A stretch of 64,000 nucleotides of DNA, taken from Psychrobacter sp. NZS113 (GTDB lineage Bacteria; Pseudomonadota; Gammaproteobacteria; Pseudomonadales; Moraxellaceae). Position numbers and translations under genes: made by a program. This document shows positions 1 through 10,060 of the stretch, in pieces (position 1 is the stretch's first letter; the number at the start of each line of letters is the position of its first letter). Under the pieces are notes generated by a model, which was not told where the DNA came from, searched no databases, and saw nothing but the letters and a program-made list of their open reading frames with translations. Location: contig NZ_JADYWL010000004.1 in NCBI RefSeq assembly GCF_015864825.1, positions 186,001-250,000 of the forward strand. Reading direction: 5' to 3'.

Positions 1-34
1 TAGTTTAGCACCTTTTACCTACCCGCAAAAAGCA

Positions 35-63
35 AAAAAGACAGCGAGTTAGGCTGTCTTTTT
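35..63 (-). terminator. Rho-independent terminator after pyrF
   Basis: An 11-bp perfect stem (AAAAAGACAGC with its complement, 7-nt loop) has a T-run on either strand, so it can work in both directions. It lies 23 bp past the pyrF stop and closes that transcription unit. Confidence 0.8.
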
Positions 64-85
64 GTCGTTCTGTCATTACAAATAA

Positions 86-784
86 CTAAATACCTTGCAG
101 TATCTTTTTCAATTTTGCAGCAGGGTTTTCTGCCTGTGTAATTGAACGCCCAATGACCAAGTAATCAGAACCATCACCAAGTGCTTGTATAGGCGTGCAA
201 ATACGTTTTTGATCATCAGCATTGTCCTCTAGCAGACGAATACCAGGAGTGACTAGTTTAAAATCTTGACCACACAATGCTTTAAGCGCTTTAGCTTCTT
301 GTGCTGAGCACACCACACCATCAAGTCCAGCTTGCTTGGTCAATTGTGCCAGTCTACTCACGTGCGCATCCAGGCCGTCAGTAATGCCCGTTTGCGTCAG
401 CGCTTCATTGTCCATAGAGGTCAATACAGTGACTGCTATCAGCAAGGTATCAAAACCATTATCTAGTAACCGCTGCTTGGCTAATGACATTGCTTCTAGA
501 CCTGCACTTGCATGGACGTTCACCATCCATACACCCAGCTCAGCCGCTGCCAAAACTGCTTGTGCAGTGGTATTGGGAATATCATGAAACTTCAAATCTA
601 AAAACACATCAAAATTACGCTGATGCAGTGCCTTCACTATGTCAGGGCCACAGCGAGTAAAAAGCTCTTTGCCTACTTTTAATCGACATAATGCTGGATC
701 TAATTGATCCGCTAGCGCTAAAGAGGCTTCCATGGTCATATTATCTAGAGCAACGACGACTGGAGACTTAATTATATTATTCAT
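86..784 (-). CDS. pyrF: Orotidine 5'-phosphate decarboxylase
   Basis: Converts orotidine monophosphate to UMP, the last step of de novo pyrimidine synthesis, in the cytoplasm. The 232-residue length is normal for the bacterial enzyme. The substrate-binding VVALDN motif is near the N-terminus and the catalytic signature [11 protein letters not shown], with its Asp-Lys-Asp cluster, is near residue 62; TPGIR and VIGRSIT phosphate-binding segments follow. It is the last gene of the minus-strand run cmk-rpsA-ihfB-lapA-pyrF, 73 bp after lapA. In E. coli lapB sits between lapA and pyrF; there is no room for it here. Identification is secure. Confidence 0.97.
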   Translation of the reverse strand: MNNIIKSPVVVALDNMTMEASLALADQLDPALCRLKVGKELFTRCGPDIVKALHQRNFDVFLDLKFHDIPNTTAQAVLAAAELGVWMVNVHASAGLEAMSLAKQRLLDNGFDTLLIAVTVLTSMDNEALTQTGITDGLDAHVSRLAQLTKQAGLDGVVCSAQEAKALKALCGQDFKLVTPGIRLLEDNADDQKRICTPIQALGDGSDYLVIGRSITQAENPAAKLKKILQGI

Positions 785-857
785 GACTTAGCCATATTGA
801 TATCGGAGTTATTGAAGAAGTATATCTAACTTAACCGCAGATTCATTGCGAGATGGT

Positions 858-1265
858 TTAGTCTCGCTTATGTTTAGTGAGCGTAGCATTTTCATCTAAG
901 TCACTATCCACTCCATCCTTTACATTAATCGCCGTAGAGCCATAAACGGCCTCTTCTACCGTTGGCGAATTCGCTTGACGATCGATGACTATATTGGCTT
1001 GTGTGAGTTGCTCTTGTAGATTGGTTTTTGCTTTTTGCAAACGCGAAATTTCCCACTTGTTTTGTAAAACGCGGAAAATAAGCAGTGCTAGCAAAATACC
1101 AATAACGATACCCAGCATCAGACAAAGTATCAGTAGCAGCCCTAGATTCATCGTAGGCGCTTGCGAGAACAGTAAATTTACACCAACTTCAGTATTATTT
1201 GCCAACACCAAACCAAGCGCATAGGCAAAGCTCAGAAACAGTAATACAAACAGTAAAAAGCGCAT
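858..1265 (-). CDS. lapA: LapA family inner-membrane protein (DUF1049)
   Basis: A 135-residue protein with two hydrophobic segments (about residues 2-22 and 41-66), the typical LapA/YciS hairpin, followed by a short coiled coil (about 70-95) and an acidic, hydrophilic tail longer than in E. coli LapA (about 100 residues). The conserved NNTEVGVNLLF stretch between the membrane segments fits the family. In E. coli LapA partners with LapB in controlling LpxC turnover and LPS level; the adjacent lapB is missing here, so the partner must be elsewhere or absent. An AAGG sequence about 10 nt upstream supports the start. The name rests on family features and position after ihfB. Confidence 0.85.
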   Translation of the reverse strand: MRFLLFVLLFLSFAYALGLVLANNTEVGVNLLFSQAPTMNLGLLLILCLMLGIVIGILLALLIFRVLQNKWEISRLQKAKTNLQEQLTQANIVIDRQANSPTVEEAVYGSTAINVKDGVDSDLDENATLTKHKRD

Positions 1266-1382
1266 GAGACGGTTACCTTAGTTGGAAATGCCGTTAATGT
1301 ATTCAGAATAAATAAGTGATATGAGCGACTGATAAACCATTTTATGAAAAATGCTTATTTAATAAATGGGTTATGACAACAT

Positions 1383-1688
1383 TTAGCTAGTTGCAACCGT
1401 ATCATTGACCGCTTCACGTAGTGCTTTTCCTGGTTTAAAATGAGGAATAGCCTTAGCAGGTACTGGCACGCTTTCCCCTGTTTTAGGGTTGCGTCCTAGA
1501 CGTGCACGGCGATGGTGTAGACAGAAACTACCAAACCCACGAACCTCTACTCGGCCATCATTGGCTAAAGTATGGGTCATTAAAGTTAATATTTCGCGTA
1601 CTGCATCATCGACGACTGTATCAGTCATATTGTCACAGTTCGCACTCAAATTACTAATAAATTCGGACTTGTTAATCGCTTGCTGCAT
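1383..1688 (-). CDS. ihfB: Integration host factor subunit beta
   Basis: Small nucleoid protein of the HU/IHF family (101 residues) that pairs with IHF-alpha and bends DNA at specific sites. Family features: N-terminal helices beginning NKSEFISNL, then the beta-arm region with VEVRGFGSF and the DNA-intercalating arm GRNPKTGESVPVPAK containing the conserved Pro. Position directly downstream of rpsA matches enterobacteria and pseudomonads and supports beta rather than alpha (which is usually next to pheT). The rpsA terminator lies in the 351-bp gap upstream, so ihfB probably has its own promoter or depends on read-through. Confidence 0.95.
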   Translation of the reverse strand: MQQAINKSEFISNLSANCDNMTDTVVDDAVREILTLMTHTLANDGRVEVRGFGSFCLHHRRARLGRNPKTGESVPVPAKAIPHFKPGKALREAVNDTVATS

Positions 1689-1981
1689 TATTACGCTTGC
1701 CTTGTAAATTAATGGATAAGATGATTGTGAGTCAAAACGATATTTTAGGTTATTTAAATAACGGTATTTATTTCAATAACTGCTATTAAATCAGCATATC
1801 CTTAAAATAGTAAGGATAAAAACTCGGTCTTTAGAACAGCCTATCGCTTTAAATAAATAGTGACTCACATCTTGTTACTCAATGTTGCAAATGATAGCGG
1901 ATATTACCGTAAATGAAAATAAGAGTTTGCCTCTTTGGGCAAAAACATCACCTATGAATAGTAATATCAAAATTTATTCAT
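1689..1981. other. ihfB upstream region, no gene seen
   Basis: AT-rich intergenic DNA between the rpsA terminator and the ihfB start. No open frame with a ribosome-binding site was seen. It presumably holds the ihfB promoter, but I could not single out a convincing -35/-10 pair. Confidence 0.5.
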
Positions 1982-2010
1982 AAAAAAAAGCGACCGGAGT
2001 CGCTTCTTTT
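1982..2010 (-). terminator. Rho-independent terminator after rpsA
   Basis: On the minus strand AAGCGAC pairs with GTCGCTT across a small loop and is followed by a run of at least eight T. It lies 30 bp past the rpsA stop and separates rpsA from ihfB. Confidence 0.85.
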
Positions 2011-2039
2011 ATATTACTTTATATCAATAACTTAGCAGC

Positions 2040-3728
2040 TTACTGCATTTGTTCTTTGATCAAGTCACCAATAGTTTTTGGTTGAGCTTCAGAACCGGCA
2101 GCGGCAGTAGTACTTGTGCTGCTTAGTTCTTTAATCGCTTGACGCTCTTCAGCTTCGTCTTTCGCTTTGATAGACAAGTTGATGTTGCGTGTTTTGCGAT
2201 CAACACTGATGATTTTAGCTTCAACATCATCACCAACAGTTAGATGCTTAGTGGCATCTTCAACGCGGTCACGTTGAATCTCAGAGGCACGTAGATAAGC
2301 TTCTACTTCGTCAGCAAGTTCGATAGTAGCACCTTTAGCGTCTACTTCTTTCACTTTACCATTAACGATAGCACCACGGTCATTGTTGACTAGGTATTCG
2401 TTGAATGGATCAGAGCTTAACTGCTTAACGCCTAGGCTGATACGGTTAGCTTCTGCATCTACTGACAATACCATTGCTTCAACGGTGTCGCCTTTGTTGT
2501 AGTTACGGATAGCATCTTCGCCAGTTTCGTTCCAAGAGATATCAGATAGATGAACAAGACCATCAATACCACCGTCTAGACCGATAAAGATACCGAAGTC
2601 AGTGATTGATTTGATAGTACCAGTGATTTTATCACCGCGCTCATGTTTCTTATCAAACTCATCCCATGGGTTAGCAAGAGTTTGTTTGATACCTAGGCTG
2701 ATACGGCGACGTTCTTCGTCGATATCAAGAATCATTACTTCAACTTCATCACCCACTTGAACAACTTTAGATGGATGGATGTTTTTGTTGGTATGATCCA
2801 TTTCTGATACGTGTACTAGACCTTCAATACCTTCAGAAATCTCAGCAAAACAACCATAATCAGTTAGGTTAGTTACGCGTGCTTTAACAACACTACCTAC
2901 TGGATAAGTTCCGCCAACGTTATCCCAAGGATCAGTACCAAGTTGTTTTAGACCTAGGCTTACGCGATTGCGTTCACGATCAAACTTCAATACTTTAACT
3001 TTTAGGTCTTGACCAACTTCAACAACTTCTGATGGGTGCTTGATACGGCGCCATGCCATATCAGTGATGTGCAATAGACCATCAATACCGCCAAGATCAA
3101 CGAATGCGCCGTAATCAGTAAGGTTCTTAACGATACCTTCGATTTCGATGCCTTCTTCAAGCTTGTTTAATAGCTCTTCGCGCTCAGCTGAATTTTCAGC
3201 TTCCATAACTGCACGACGGCTAACTACAACGTTGTTGCGTTTTTGATCAAGTTTGATAACTTTGAATTCTAGCTCTTTGCCTTCAAGATGCGTCGTATCA
3301 CGGATAGGACGTACATCTACCAATGAACCTGGTAAGAATGCGCGTACTGAACCGATATCTACAGTGAAACCGCCTTTAACTTTGCTTGAGATGATACCTT
3401 TTACGATTTCATCGTTGTCAGCAATTTTCTCAAGGAAGTTCCAAGTTTCAACACGCTTAGCTTTTTCACGTGATAGCAAGGTTTGACCCATGCCGTTATC
3501 AACTGCTTCAACCACGACATCAACGCTATCGCCAACTTCAACTTCAAGTTCGCCTTCTTCGCTTAAAAACTCTTCACGAGCGACAATACCTTCAGACTTA
3601 AGACCAGTGTCAACAGTGATCCAGTCGCTATCGATGGCTACAACAGTACCAGTGATAACCGAGCCACGCTCGATATCCAGACCTGTTTCTTCGATGCTCG
3701 CTTCAAATAGTTCAGCAAATGATTCCAT
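2040..3728 (-). CDS. rpsA: 30S ribosomal protein S1
   Basis: Binds mRNA on the 30S subunit and unwinds structured or SD-poor leaders during initiation. The 562 residues contain six S1/OB-fold repeats; repeats 3-6 are obvious from recurring [41 protein letters not shown] and [21 protein letters not shown] segments and the repeated RISLG(I/V)KQ motif. Repeats 1-2 anchor to the ribosome. A Ser/Thr/Ala-rich tail ends the protein. The start has a good AAGGT ribosome-binding site. cmk lies 300 bp upstream, the classic neighbour, and the leader in between is strongly structured (separate entry), consistent with autogenous control. Confidence 0.98.
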   Translation of the reverse strand: MESFAELFEASIEETGLDIERGSVITGTVVAIDSDWITVDTGLKSEGIVAREEFLSEEGELEVEVGDSVDVVVEAVDNGMGQTLLSREKAKRVETWNFLEKIADNDEIVKGIISSKVKGGFTVDIGSVRAFLPGSLVDVRPIRDTTHLEGKELEFKVIKLDQKRNNVVVSRRAVMEAENSAEREELLNKLEEGIEIEGIVKNLTDYGAFVDLGGIDGLLHITDMAWRRIKHPSEVVEVGQDLKVKVLKFDRERNRVSLGLKQLGTDPWDNVGGTYPVGSVVKARVTNLTDYGCFAEISEGIEGLVHVSEMDHTNKNIHPSKVVQVGDEVEVMILDIDEERRRISLGIKQTLANPWDEFDKKHERGDKITGTIKSITDFGIFIGLDGGIDGLVHLSDISWNETGEDAIRNYNKGDTVEAMVLSVDAEANRISLGVKQLSSDPFNEYLVNNDRGAIVNGKVKEVDAKGATIELADEVEAYLRASEIQRDRVEDATKHLTVGDDVEAKIISVDRKTRNINLSIKAKDEAEERQAIKELSSTSTTAAAGSEAQPKTIGDLIKEQMQ

Positions 3729-3747
3729 TATGTCTACCTTTGTATAG

Positions 3748-3884
3748 CCGTATCCTGTCCAGCACAGTACGGATCAAATTTATGATTGCATAAAACGAGA
3801 ATACTGGTTTTTTATCCCATGCAATCATATATAAAAACGTTTGTTGTTAATAAGCGCATGTTCTACTGAAATTATTAACAACAA
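3748..3884 (-). promoter_or_regulatory. rpsA leader with three hairpins (candidate S1 autoregulatory site)
   Basis: Three inverted repeats stack in the leader. 3748-3772: CCGTA/TACGG plus CTGT/ACAG with a GGA-containing loop, about 20 nt from the start codon. 3781-3791 with 3819-3829: perfect 11-bp repeat TATGATTGCAT. 3841-3853 with 3872-3884: perfect 13-bp repeat TTGTTGTTAATAA. AU-rich linkers separate them. In E. coli and other gamma-proteobacteria the rpsA leader folds into three hairpins with AU-rich linkers, and S1 represses its own translation there. The architecture matches; the function is inferred. Confidence 0.6.
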
Positions 3885-4027
3885 CTGTCTTACCTAGAAT
3901 TTTGTTGTCTATTCTATCAAATAGTGTCTTTTTAGGATCTATTAAGCCCTATAAATTTCAACACTACAATTTTATACTAAAACCAAACCTCATAGCAAAG
4001 CTTTTAATGCTTAATATGTTGTTTTTA

Positions 4028-4795
4028 TTAACTATTAAAGAATATGCCTTTTGTTTGGCAGTGTTTCTTCACTTGTTCGTATACAGTATCAGCATCTAGT
4101 ATTGAGCTATCAAGCAGCAAAGCGTCCTCTGCAGGTCTCGACGGTGCAGTGCTACGATTTTCATCACGATCATCACGGGCTTTAATCGTTGTTAAGATTG
4201 CATCAAAGTCTGCTATTTGTCCAGCATTCAATAACTGTGTCACACGGCGCTCAGCACGCGCTTCAGCACTAGCTGTCAAAAACACCTTAACATCAGCATT
4301 TGGGAATACTATAGTCCCCATATCGCGACCATCAGCAACCAGACCTGAACGAGTGGCCATGTCCTGTTGTAATTTCAACAACGCTTCACGAACTTTTGGA
4401 AAGATTGCTATCTGTGATGCATAGCCTCCAACTGTTTCGTTACGCACCTGCTCACCGACCGCATCATCATTCACGAGAATATCGACACGTCCTGACGCAT
4501 TATTAGGCACAAATGCAATTTCTAGACTTTGTGTCAACTTCAATACCGCCATCTCATCAATGGCTTTGCTTGCATCAGCGGCAACCAAACCAGCTTCAAA
4601 TGCCTTAAGTCCTACAATACGATATAGAGCACCCGAATCAAGCAGCTGATAATTCAATGCTTGAGCTAAGCGCCATGTGACCGTGCCTTTGCCTGCACCA
4701 CTCGGCCCATCAATACAAATAACAGGATAACGCAGTGATTGCGTTTGGCTATTATCGTTATGAGGTGCTGTGTTATCAGCTGTAGAAACGGTCAT
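4028..4795 (-). CDS. cmk: Cytidylate kinase
   Basis: Phosphorylates CMP and dCMP with ATP to the diphosphates, in the cytoplasm. P-loop GPSGAGKGT is near the N-terminus and the LLDSGALYR substrate segment follows; the GRDMGTIVFP motif and the lid region RDDRDENRSTAP (NMP kinase Asp-Arg pattern) are all present. The usual length is about 225-230 residues; this version is 255 with a short polar N-terminal extension before the P-loop. The longest frame opens with GTG at 4804, but no ribosome-binding site precedes it; the ATG at 4795 with AAGTG six bases upstream looks better. It heads the cmk-rpsA pair. Confidence 0.95.
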   Translation of the reverse strand: MTVSTADNTAPHNDNSQTQSLRYPVICIDGPSGAGKGTVTWRLAQALNYQLLDSGALYRIVGLKAFEAGLVAADASKAIDEMAVLKLTQSLEIAFVPNNASGRVDILVNDDAVGEQVRNETVGGYASQIAIFPKVREALLKLQQDMATRSGLVADGRDMGTIVFPNADVKVFLTASAEARAERRVTQLLNAGQIADFDAILTTIKARDDRDENRSTAPSRPAEDALLLDSSILDADTVYEQVKKHCQTKGIFFNS

Positions 4796-4915
4796 AATAT
4801 TCACTTAATCGGAGACAATACTCATATGGCTGACAACTTTGCCATTAAATAGGGCGATATTATAGCAAAGAAATCTTCCTATCACTAGAAACAAGTCCGA
4901 TATCTTGTTAACAGT

Positions 4916-5482
4916 TTATTTTGATTTCATTTTAGCCAGTTTTCTTCGTTCACGAAAAAAGCTTTTGAGTATTTGGCTACTATGCTCGCTACACAGACCT
5001 TTGTGTACTTGAATACTATGATTATAAAAAGGCTGCATTGGCAAGTTCATCTGACTGCCAACCATGCCAGCTCGTGGCTCACTTGCCGCATAGACCAACC
5101 TATCCACCCGTGCATGAATCATCGCGCCCACACACATCGTACAAGGCTCTAAGGTGACATACAGTGTCGTCTGTAATGGCAGTCGGTAGTTATTTAGACG
5201 AGTGCAAGCATCTCTTAATGCGACAATTTCGGCATGTGCAGTTGCATCATGGCGACCAATGGGCTCATTAAACCCATGACCTATAACTTGCTGATTGTGT
5301 ACCAGTATTGCCCCTACTGGCACTTCTCCATGCTCAGCACCTTGTTTAGCAAGCTTGAGTGCTTCTTGCATCCACCTAACATCTTCAGTTGACCAAAATG
5401 TACTGACCTGAATGCCTTCGATATCTGGTTGATGATTAAAGAGTTGAGATGGTTTCAAGCTTATGTCCGGTATATTTATCAT
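4916..5482 (-). CDS. tadA: tRNA-specific adenosine deaminase
   Basis: Deaminates A34 to inosine in the anticodon wobble position of tRNA-Arg(ACG). Zinc-site motifs are explicit: TAHAEIVALRDA (His and catalytic Glu) and LEPCTMCVGAMIHAR (two Cys). The catalytic domain begins around residue 30; about 30 residues precede it relative to E. coli TadA, so the true start may be further in, but the ATG at 5482 abuts the ung stop (TAGATG), which suggests translational coupling with no ribosome-binding site of its own. The basic C-terminus (FFRERRKLAKMK) is typical of the family and contacts tRNA. Confidence 0.95.
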   Translation of the reverse strand: MINIPDISLKPSQLFNHQPDIEGIQVSTFWSTEDVRWMQEALKLAKQGAEHGEVPVGAILVHNQQVIGHGFNEPIGRHDATAHAEIVALRDACTRLNNYRLPLQTTLYVTLEPCTMCVGAMIHARVDRLVYAASEPRAGMVGSQMNLPMQPFYNHSIQVHKGLCSEHSSQILKSFFRERRKLAKMKSK

Positions 5483-6220
5483 CTACTGCGGTAACTGCCA
5501 ATCAATCGGTGTCTGACCATACTGCACCAGATAGTCATTGGTCTTAGAAAATGGCTTAGAGCCAAAGAAACCACCACGGTTAGCAGCAAGCGGTGAAGGA
5601 TGCACAGCCGTCAAAATAAGATGCTTATCTGTATTGATATATTTGCCTTTTTTCTGAGCTTTACTACCCCATAATATAAACACTGTATGCTCTGTTTGTT
5701 CATTAACCACATCTATTACCGCATCAGTGAACTGCTCCCATCCTTGGTTTTGATGACTGTTCGGCTCACCCTCTTTTACGGTCAATGAGCTGTTCAATAA
5801 TAATACTCCCTGCTGCGCCCAATACGTCAAGTCACCATGTGCTGATGGATGCAAACCAATATCCGTAGCCATCTCTTTCAATAGATTATTAAGCGATGGT
5901 GGTTTTGGAATGGCTTTTGGCACAGAAAACGATAATCCCATTGCTTGTCCTGGACGATGATAAGGATCCTGACCTAATATCACGACTTTGACTTGTGATA
6001 AAGGTGTTAGGTTAAAGGCATTGAACATCAGCGGTGCTGGTGGATAAACACTCTCATCTGATTGGTACGCTTCTTTTAAAAACGCACGCAGATTATCCAT
6101 GTTATCAGAGGTTAGCTCATCTGCTAATGCTGTTTTCCAATCAGTTGGCAGACGCACATTGTCTAAAATCGCTTGCTTTTGCTCGGGAGTTTTGGTCGTC
6201 TGCTCATCAAACAGTTCCAT
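5483..6220 (-). CDS. ung: Uracil-DNA glycosylase (family 1)
   Basis: Removes uracil from DNA to start base-excision repair. The water-activating motif GQDPYH, the proline-rich segment around PPSLNNLLKE, the VLLLNSSLTV uracil-binding strand and the HPSPLA DNA-intercalation loop are all present in the usual order. The 245 residues are slightly longer than E. coli Ung (229), the excess being N-terminal. AGGA six bases before ATG supports the start. It is directly followed by tadA with no gap, so the two genes form one unit. Confidence 0.97.
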   Translation of the reverse strand: MELFDEQTTKTPEQKQAILDNVRLPTDWKTALADELTSDNMDNLRAFLKEAYQSDESVYPPAPLMFNAFNLTPLSQVKVVILGQDPYHRPGQAMGLSFSVPKAIPKPPSLNNLLKEMATDIGLHPSAHGDLTYWAQQGVLLLNSSLTVKEGEPNSHQNQGWEQFTDAVIDVVNEQTEHTVFILWGSKAQKKGKYINTDKHLILTAVHPSPLAANRGGFFGSKPFSKTNDYLVQYGQTPIDWQLPQ

Positions 6221-6343
6221 AATATATCCTTTTTTATTTGTTATACATCATATAAATGCTGCCTCAGGGTGCATGAATAAGTCTCTCACATTGGAATGAA
6301 TGGACTCATGCATTGGCTTTATGATGAATTATAGCAATAAAAA

Positions 6344-6373
6344 AACGGCTACCGTAGCAACATGGTAACCGTT
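6344..6373 (-). terminator. Rho-independent terminator after clpA
   Basis: A 10-bp stem (AACGGTTACC / GGTAGCCGTT, one mismatch) with a 10-nt loop precedes a run of seven T on the minus strand, just past the clpA stop. Confidence 0.85.
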
Positions 6374-6397
6374 CTTGTTTTATTGATAATAAAAGAC

Positions 6398-8962
6398 TTA
6401 GCTGGCTAACGACTCAGAGTCCGGATATGGCTCATGCGTTTCAACGACGGTCAAAATAATACGACTGTCTGACGAACCTTTATCTGACGTTTTACCATTG
6501 GTTTTTTCAATCTTAACAGACTTGTCATCTTGCTCAGTACTTTCTTCAGGCTCTAGCGTTAGATGTACAACCCCACCATTGACCAAGTCACCAAACAAAA
6601 TCATGCTTGCCAATGGCTTTTTGATCTCGTCTTGAATCAGACGCTGCATAGGACGTGCACCCATTAGGCGATCGTAACCTTTATCAGCTAGATAGTTACG
6701 GACATCATCGTCAATCTCTAAAGTTACTTGCTTATCATCAAGCTGCACTTGCAACTCAACTAAGAACTTGTCGACTACTGATACCACGACCGACGTATCT
6801 AATGGGTTGAACTGGATAATTGCATCAAGACGGTTGCGGAACTCTGGCGTAAAGACACGTTTGAGTGACTCTGTGTTATCACGACTATGGTCTTGCTGAG
6901 TAAAGCCCATAGATGAGCGGCTGATACTGTCAGCACCCACGTTGGTGGTCATAATAACGATAACTTGCTTGAAGATAGCAACACGACCATTGTTGTCCGT
7001 CAAAGTACCGTGATCCATCACTTGTAGTAACAAGTTGAATACATCAGGATGGGCTTTTTCGATTTCATCAAGTAATAAGACACAATGCGGATGTTGATTG
7101 ATCTTTTCAGTCAACAGACCACCTTGATCATAACCGACATAGCCAGGAGGCGCGCCGATCAAGCGTGAGGCCGTATGTGCTTCCATATACTCTGACATAT
7201 CAAAGCGAACTAATTCCACACCAAGTAAATTGGCTAACTGACGTGATACCTCTGTTTTACCAACACCTGTAGGACCAGCAAACATAAACGAGCCGATAGG
7301 CTTGTCTGGTGCTTTTAGACCAGCACGAGACAGTTTAATTGCATCTGCTAATGTCTCAATCGCTTCATCTTGACCAAACACTAAATGCTTGAGATCGCGA
7401 TCTAGGTATTTGAGAATGCTCTTATCATCGCTAGACACTGACTTGGGTGGAATACGTGCAAGCTTGGCAACGATGGCTTCAATATCTGCCACATCAATTT
7501 TCATCGGTGGTCGCTTTTTCGTAGCTTTGAACTCACTAGATGATTGGGCACGATCATTGGCTTTGGCAGTATCGGCTTCATCTTGCATTTCATTACTGTC
7601 AATATCGCTGTGAGTCACACCATCAAGATCTTCCTCATCAGCGTCAATCTGAGCATCAAAGTCTTGCTCTAAATCAGCAATGAAGCTTTCTTCTGCATCA
7701 ATATCATCGGCATCCGGAATCACACCCAAACGCTTGTAAGCACCCGCTTCATCAATCACATCAATGGCTTTGTCTGGTAAGAAGCGCTCGTGAATGTGCT
7801 TAGCAGATAACTGAACAGCGGTAACCAATGCTTCATCAGTATATTCAACGTTATGGAACTCTTCATAGCGAGGCTTTAGACCACGTAAAATATCGATACT
7901 GTCATCAACACTTGGTTCTTTTACATCGATTTTTTGGAAACGACGTGATAACGCATGATCCTTCTCAAATACCTGACGATACTCGGTAAAGGTCGTAGAA
8001 CCTATACAACGTAGCTCGCCATTAGCAAGTGCCGGTTTGATTAAGTTTGACACATCCATATTGCTACTCATTGACGACCCTGCGCCAATAATCATATGGA
8101 TTTCGTCAATAAACAAAATCGCATTGGGTTTTTTCTTAAGTGCGTCAAGCAGCGACTTCATACGTTTTTCAAAATCACCGCGGTATTTCGTACCAGCGAT
8201 TAATGAGCCAATATCAAGACTGTAGATCACGCAACCATTTAATGGCTTTGGTGCTTTATCATTGATAATCAACCACGCCAAACCTTCAGCGATAGACGTT
8301 TTACCAACACCAGGCTCACCCACTAGCAACGGGTTATTTTTACGGCGACGACATAGTACTTGCGCAGCACGTTCAATTTCAGAGGCACGTCCAATCAATG
8401 GATCGGTTTTACCTTCAGCAGCGCGCTGATTTAAATTGGTGGCAAATTCAACCAGTGGATCTTTACTGGTTTTTTCTGAGGCATTACGACGCTCACCAGT
8501 CATCGAAGCACGCGGCTCAGATGGTTCTTCTTTGTCTTGACCATGTGATAAGTACTGAGTCAACTCAAGACGGCTGATACCTTGCTTTTTAAGCAGGTAA
8601 ACAGCATAAGTATCATGTTCTGAGAACATAGATACCAAGATATCGGAGCCCTCTACCAAACGCCCACCACCGATAGATTGCACATGAAAAATAGCACGTT
8701 GCAAAATACGATCAAAGCTTTGGGTAGGCTGCGGTGATTGCTCTGTATCTGCATCTATCGTTGGCGTATGCTTATTAATATAAGCTTCCAACTCAGTACG
8801 CAACGTTGATACATTTGCATTGCAAGCAGTCAATGTATTGGCGGCGTGCGTATTTTCTAGCAATGCCAGTAGTAAGTGTTCAACAGTTAGATACTCATGC
8901 GACTTTTGACGCGCAAGGGTCATTGCTAAACGCAAAGAAACTTCAAGATGACGACTTAACAT
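6398..8962 (-). CDS. clpA: ATP-dependent Clp protease ATP-binding subunit ClpA
   Basis: AAA+ unfoldase that feeds substrates into ClpP, with ClpS as adaptor for N-degron substrates. Order: N-domain (1-150) that docks ClpS; D1 ATPase with Walker A GEPGVGKT and Walker B LFIDEIH; D2 ATPase with GPTGVGKT and [10 protein letters not shown] and the pore loop [10 protein letters not shown]-terminal D2-small domain. Length is 854 residues against 758 in E. coli. The excess is mainly a strongly acidic insert at about residues 415-485 (Asp/Glu-rich, no hydrophobic core) at the D1-D2 junction just before [11 protein letters not shown], plus a polar stretch near residues 150-170 and a Ser/Lys/Glu-rich C-terminal tail. 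Good AGGAAG ribosome-binding site. clpS lies upstream but 514 bp away. Confidence 0.97.
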   Translation of the reverse strand: MLSRHLEVSLRLAMTLARQKSHEYLTVEHLLLALLENTHAANTLTACNANVSTLRTELEAYINKHTPTIDADTEQSPQPTQSFDRILQRAIFHVQSIGGGRLVEGSDILVSMFSEHDTYAVYLLKKQGISRLELTQYLSHGQDKEEPSEPRASMTGERRNASEKTSKDPLVEFATNLNQRAAEGKTDPLIGRASEIERAAQVLCRRRKNNPLLVGEPGVGKTSIAEGLAWLIINDKAPKPLNGCVIYSLDIGSLIAGTKYRGDFEKRMKSLLDALKKKPNAILFIDEIHMIIGAGSSMSSNMDVSNLIKPALANGELRCIGSTTFTEYRQVFEKDHALSRRFQKIDVKEPSVDDSIDILRGLKPRYEEFHNVEYTDEALVTAVQLSAKHIHERFLPDKAIDVIDEAGAYKRLGVIPDADDIDAEESFIADLEQDFDAQIDADEEDLDGVTHSDIDSNEMQDEADTAKANDRAQSSSEFKATKKRPPMKIDVADIEAIVAKLARIPPKSVSSDDKSILKYLDRDLKHLVFGQDEAIETLADAIKLSRAGLKAPDKPIGSFMFAGPTGVGKTEVSRQLANLLGVELVRFDMSEYMEAHTASRLIGAPPGYVGYDQGGLLTEKINQHPHCVLLLDEIEKAHPDVFNLLLQVMDHGTLTDNNGRVAIFKQVIVIMTTNVGADSISRSSMGFTQQDHSRDNTESLKRVFTPEFRNRLDAIIQFNPLDTSVVVSVVDKFLVELQVQLDDKQVTLEIDDDVRNYLADKGYDRLMGARPMQRLIQDEIKKPLASMILFGDLVNGGVVHLTLEPEESTEQDDKSVKIEKTNGKTSDKGSSDSRIILTVVETHEPYPDSESLAS

Positions 8963-9476
8963 AACAACTTCCTACGGTTATACCTATCTTTATAATTGAT
9001 AGCTTTATGAATGAGTTAGTAAGTAAATCAGGGCGATAGATGGATTGTTCAAGGGTAATATCTGTATTATTAAAATATCTTGCTAAATGACACTGTCTAG
9101 GGATTGTATAAATAACAGTACTTTCTATCATCAACTAACTATTACCAACCAAGAGTGTTGATAACTCATACTTGCTGTTCTTTATATCAACACGATACTC
9201 AATCAGAGTCAATCTATTAAAAACGACTAAAGTGTATCAAAGCGTGCTGTACACCAACGGTGTTAGAAATAATAAATGATAAAAGCTTAGAGAGTGAAAC
9301 AGATAAAAGAGAGATTGAACGAGGCGACAAAGAATTTGAAAGGGTTTTTTATCAACAGTGAAGTGAAAAAAGTTCTATGCAAAATAACTATATAGCTCAC
9401 TGTGGCAAGTAAGCTATTTATCAAAGCTAAGAATAGATAAACGAAACATTGAAATCAGCATGATAAGGGGATTCAG
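8963..9476. other. clpS-clpA intergenic region, no gene seen
   Basis: 514 bp of AT-rich DNA with stops in all frames apart from short frames lacking ribosome-binding sites. No tRNA-like T-loop/acceptor pairing and no strong terminator was seen. In E. coli clpS and clpA are almost adjacent, so this gap is long; it may carry a separate clpA promoter, but no clear -35/-10 pair could be fixed by eye. Confidence 0.5.
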
Positions 9477-9884
9477 TTATTCGCCTTGGTGCGGCTCTAT
9501 TTGAGTCAATAATGGATAGCCTTCACGATGCGCCAAACTATTTACTTTTTTGGCCTTAGTCTCAGCAATGTCTTTTGGATAAATACCCGCAATACCTTTG
9601 CTCGCATTGTGAATCGTCAGCATAATCTCAACGGCAGAGTCCATACTGTGACGAAACTCTGATTGCAGAATATAGACGACGAATTCCATCGGTGTATAGT
9701 TATCATTATACATAACGACTGCATACATCGGCGGCTTAGCCACTTCCGGTTCTGCCACCAGTACGTCTGCTTGCGGTGACGTTTCGCCATCCGTATCCCC
9801 ATCTTGCGCACGGTCAGCAGGCATGTTTGGGAGATGCCAATCAGAGACGATTGGCGTAGTCTGTAGTATTGCTTGATTTATCAT
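9477..9884 (-). CDS. clpS: ATP-dependent Clp protease adaptor protein ClpS
   Basis: Delivers proteins with destabilising N-terminal residues to ClpAP. The core PPMYAVVMYNDNYTPMEFVV contains the conserved ClpS motif (Asn-Asp and Tyr-Thr-Pro-Met-Glu-Phe) that forms the N-degron pocket; the MLTIHNASKGIAGIYPKDIAE helix with its His and G-(I/V)-Y/C segment follows, and the C-terminus REGYPLLTQIEPH is typical. Length 135 against 106 in E. coli, the excess being a polar N-terminal tail of about 45 residues, the part that enters the ClpA pore. No clear ribosome-binding site precedes the ATG. Confidence 0.95.
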   Translation of the reverse strand: MINQAILQTTPIVSDWHLPNMPADRAQDGDTDGETSPQADVLVAEPEVAKPPMYAVVMYNDNYTPMEFVVYILQSEFRHSMDSAVEIMLTIHNASKGIAGIYPKDIAETKAKKVNSLAHREGYPLLTQIEPHQGE

Positions 9885-10060
9885 AATTAGAGTACAAATT
9901 AATAGGTATATTTATTACAGAATAAGGGATAGTGAAGAGAGGTAATCGCTAGTTTAATACAATTAGATTTAACACATTCAGATATAGTATCAGGCGCGCT
10001 TAGTCTACTGTTTGTAGTACTGTCACTCGCCTTTTTCATATCTCAGTTATCTAGAACCAA

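Noticed and set aside
8943-9134. 63-residue minus-strand frame upstream of clpA
   Set aside because: Overlaps the clpA start, lacks a ribosome-binding site and resembles nothing known.
9330-9400. tRNA-like GTTCAATC on the minus strand in the clpS-clpA gap
   Set aside because: No acceptor stem or D-arm could be paired around it.
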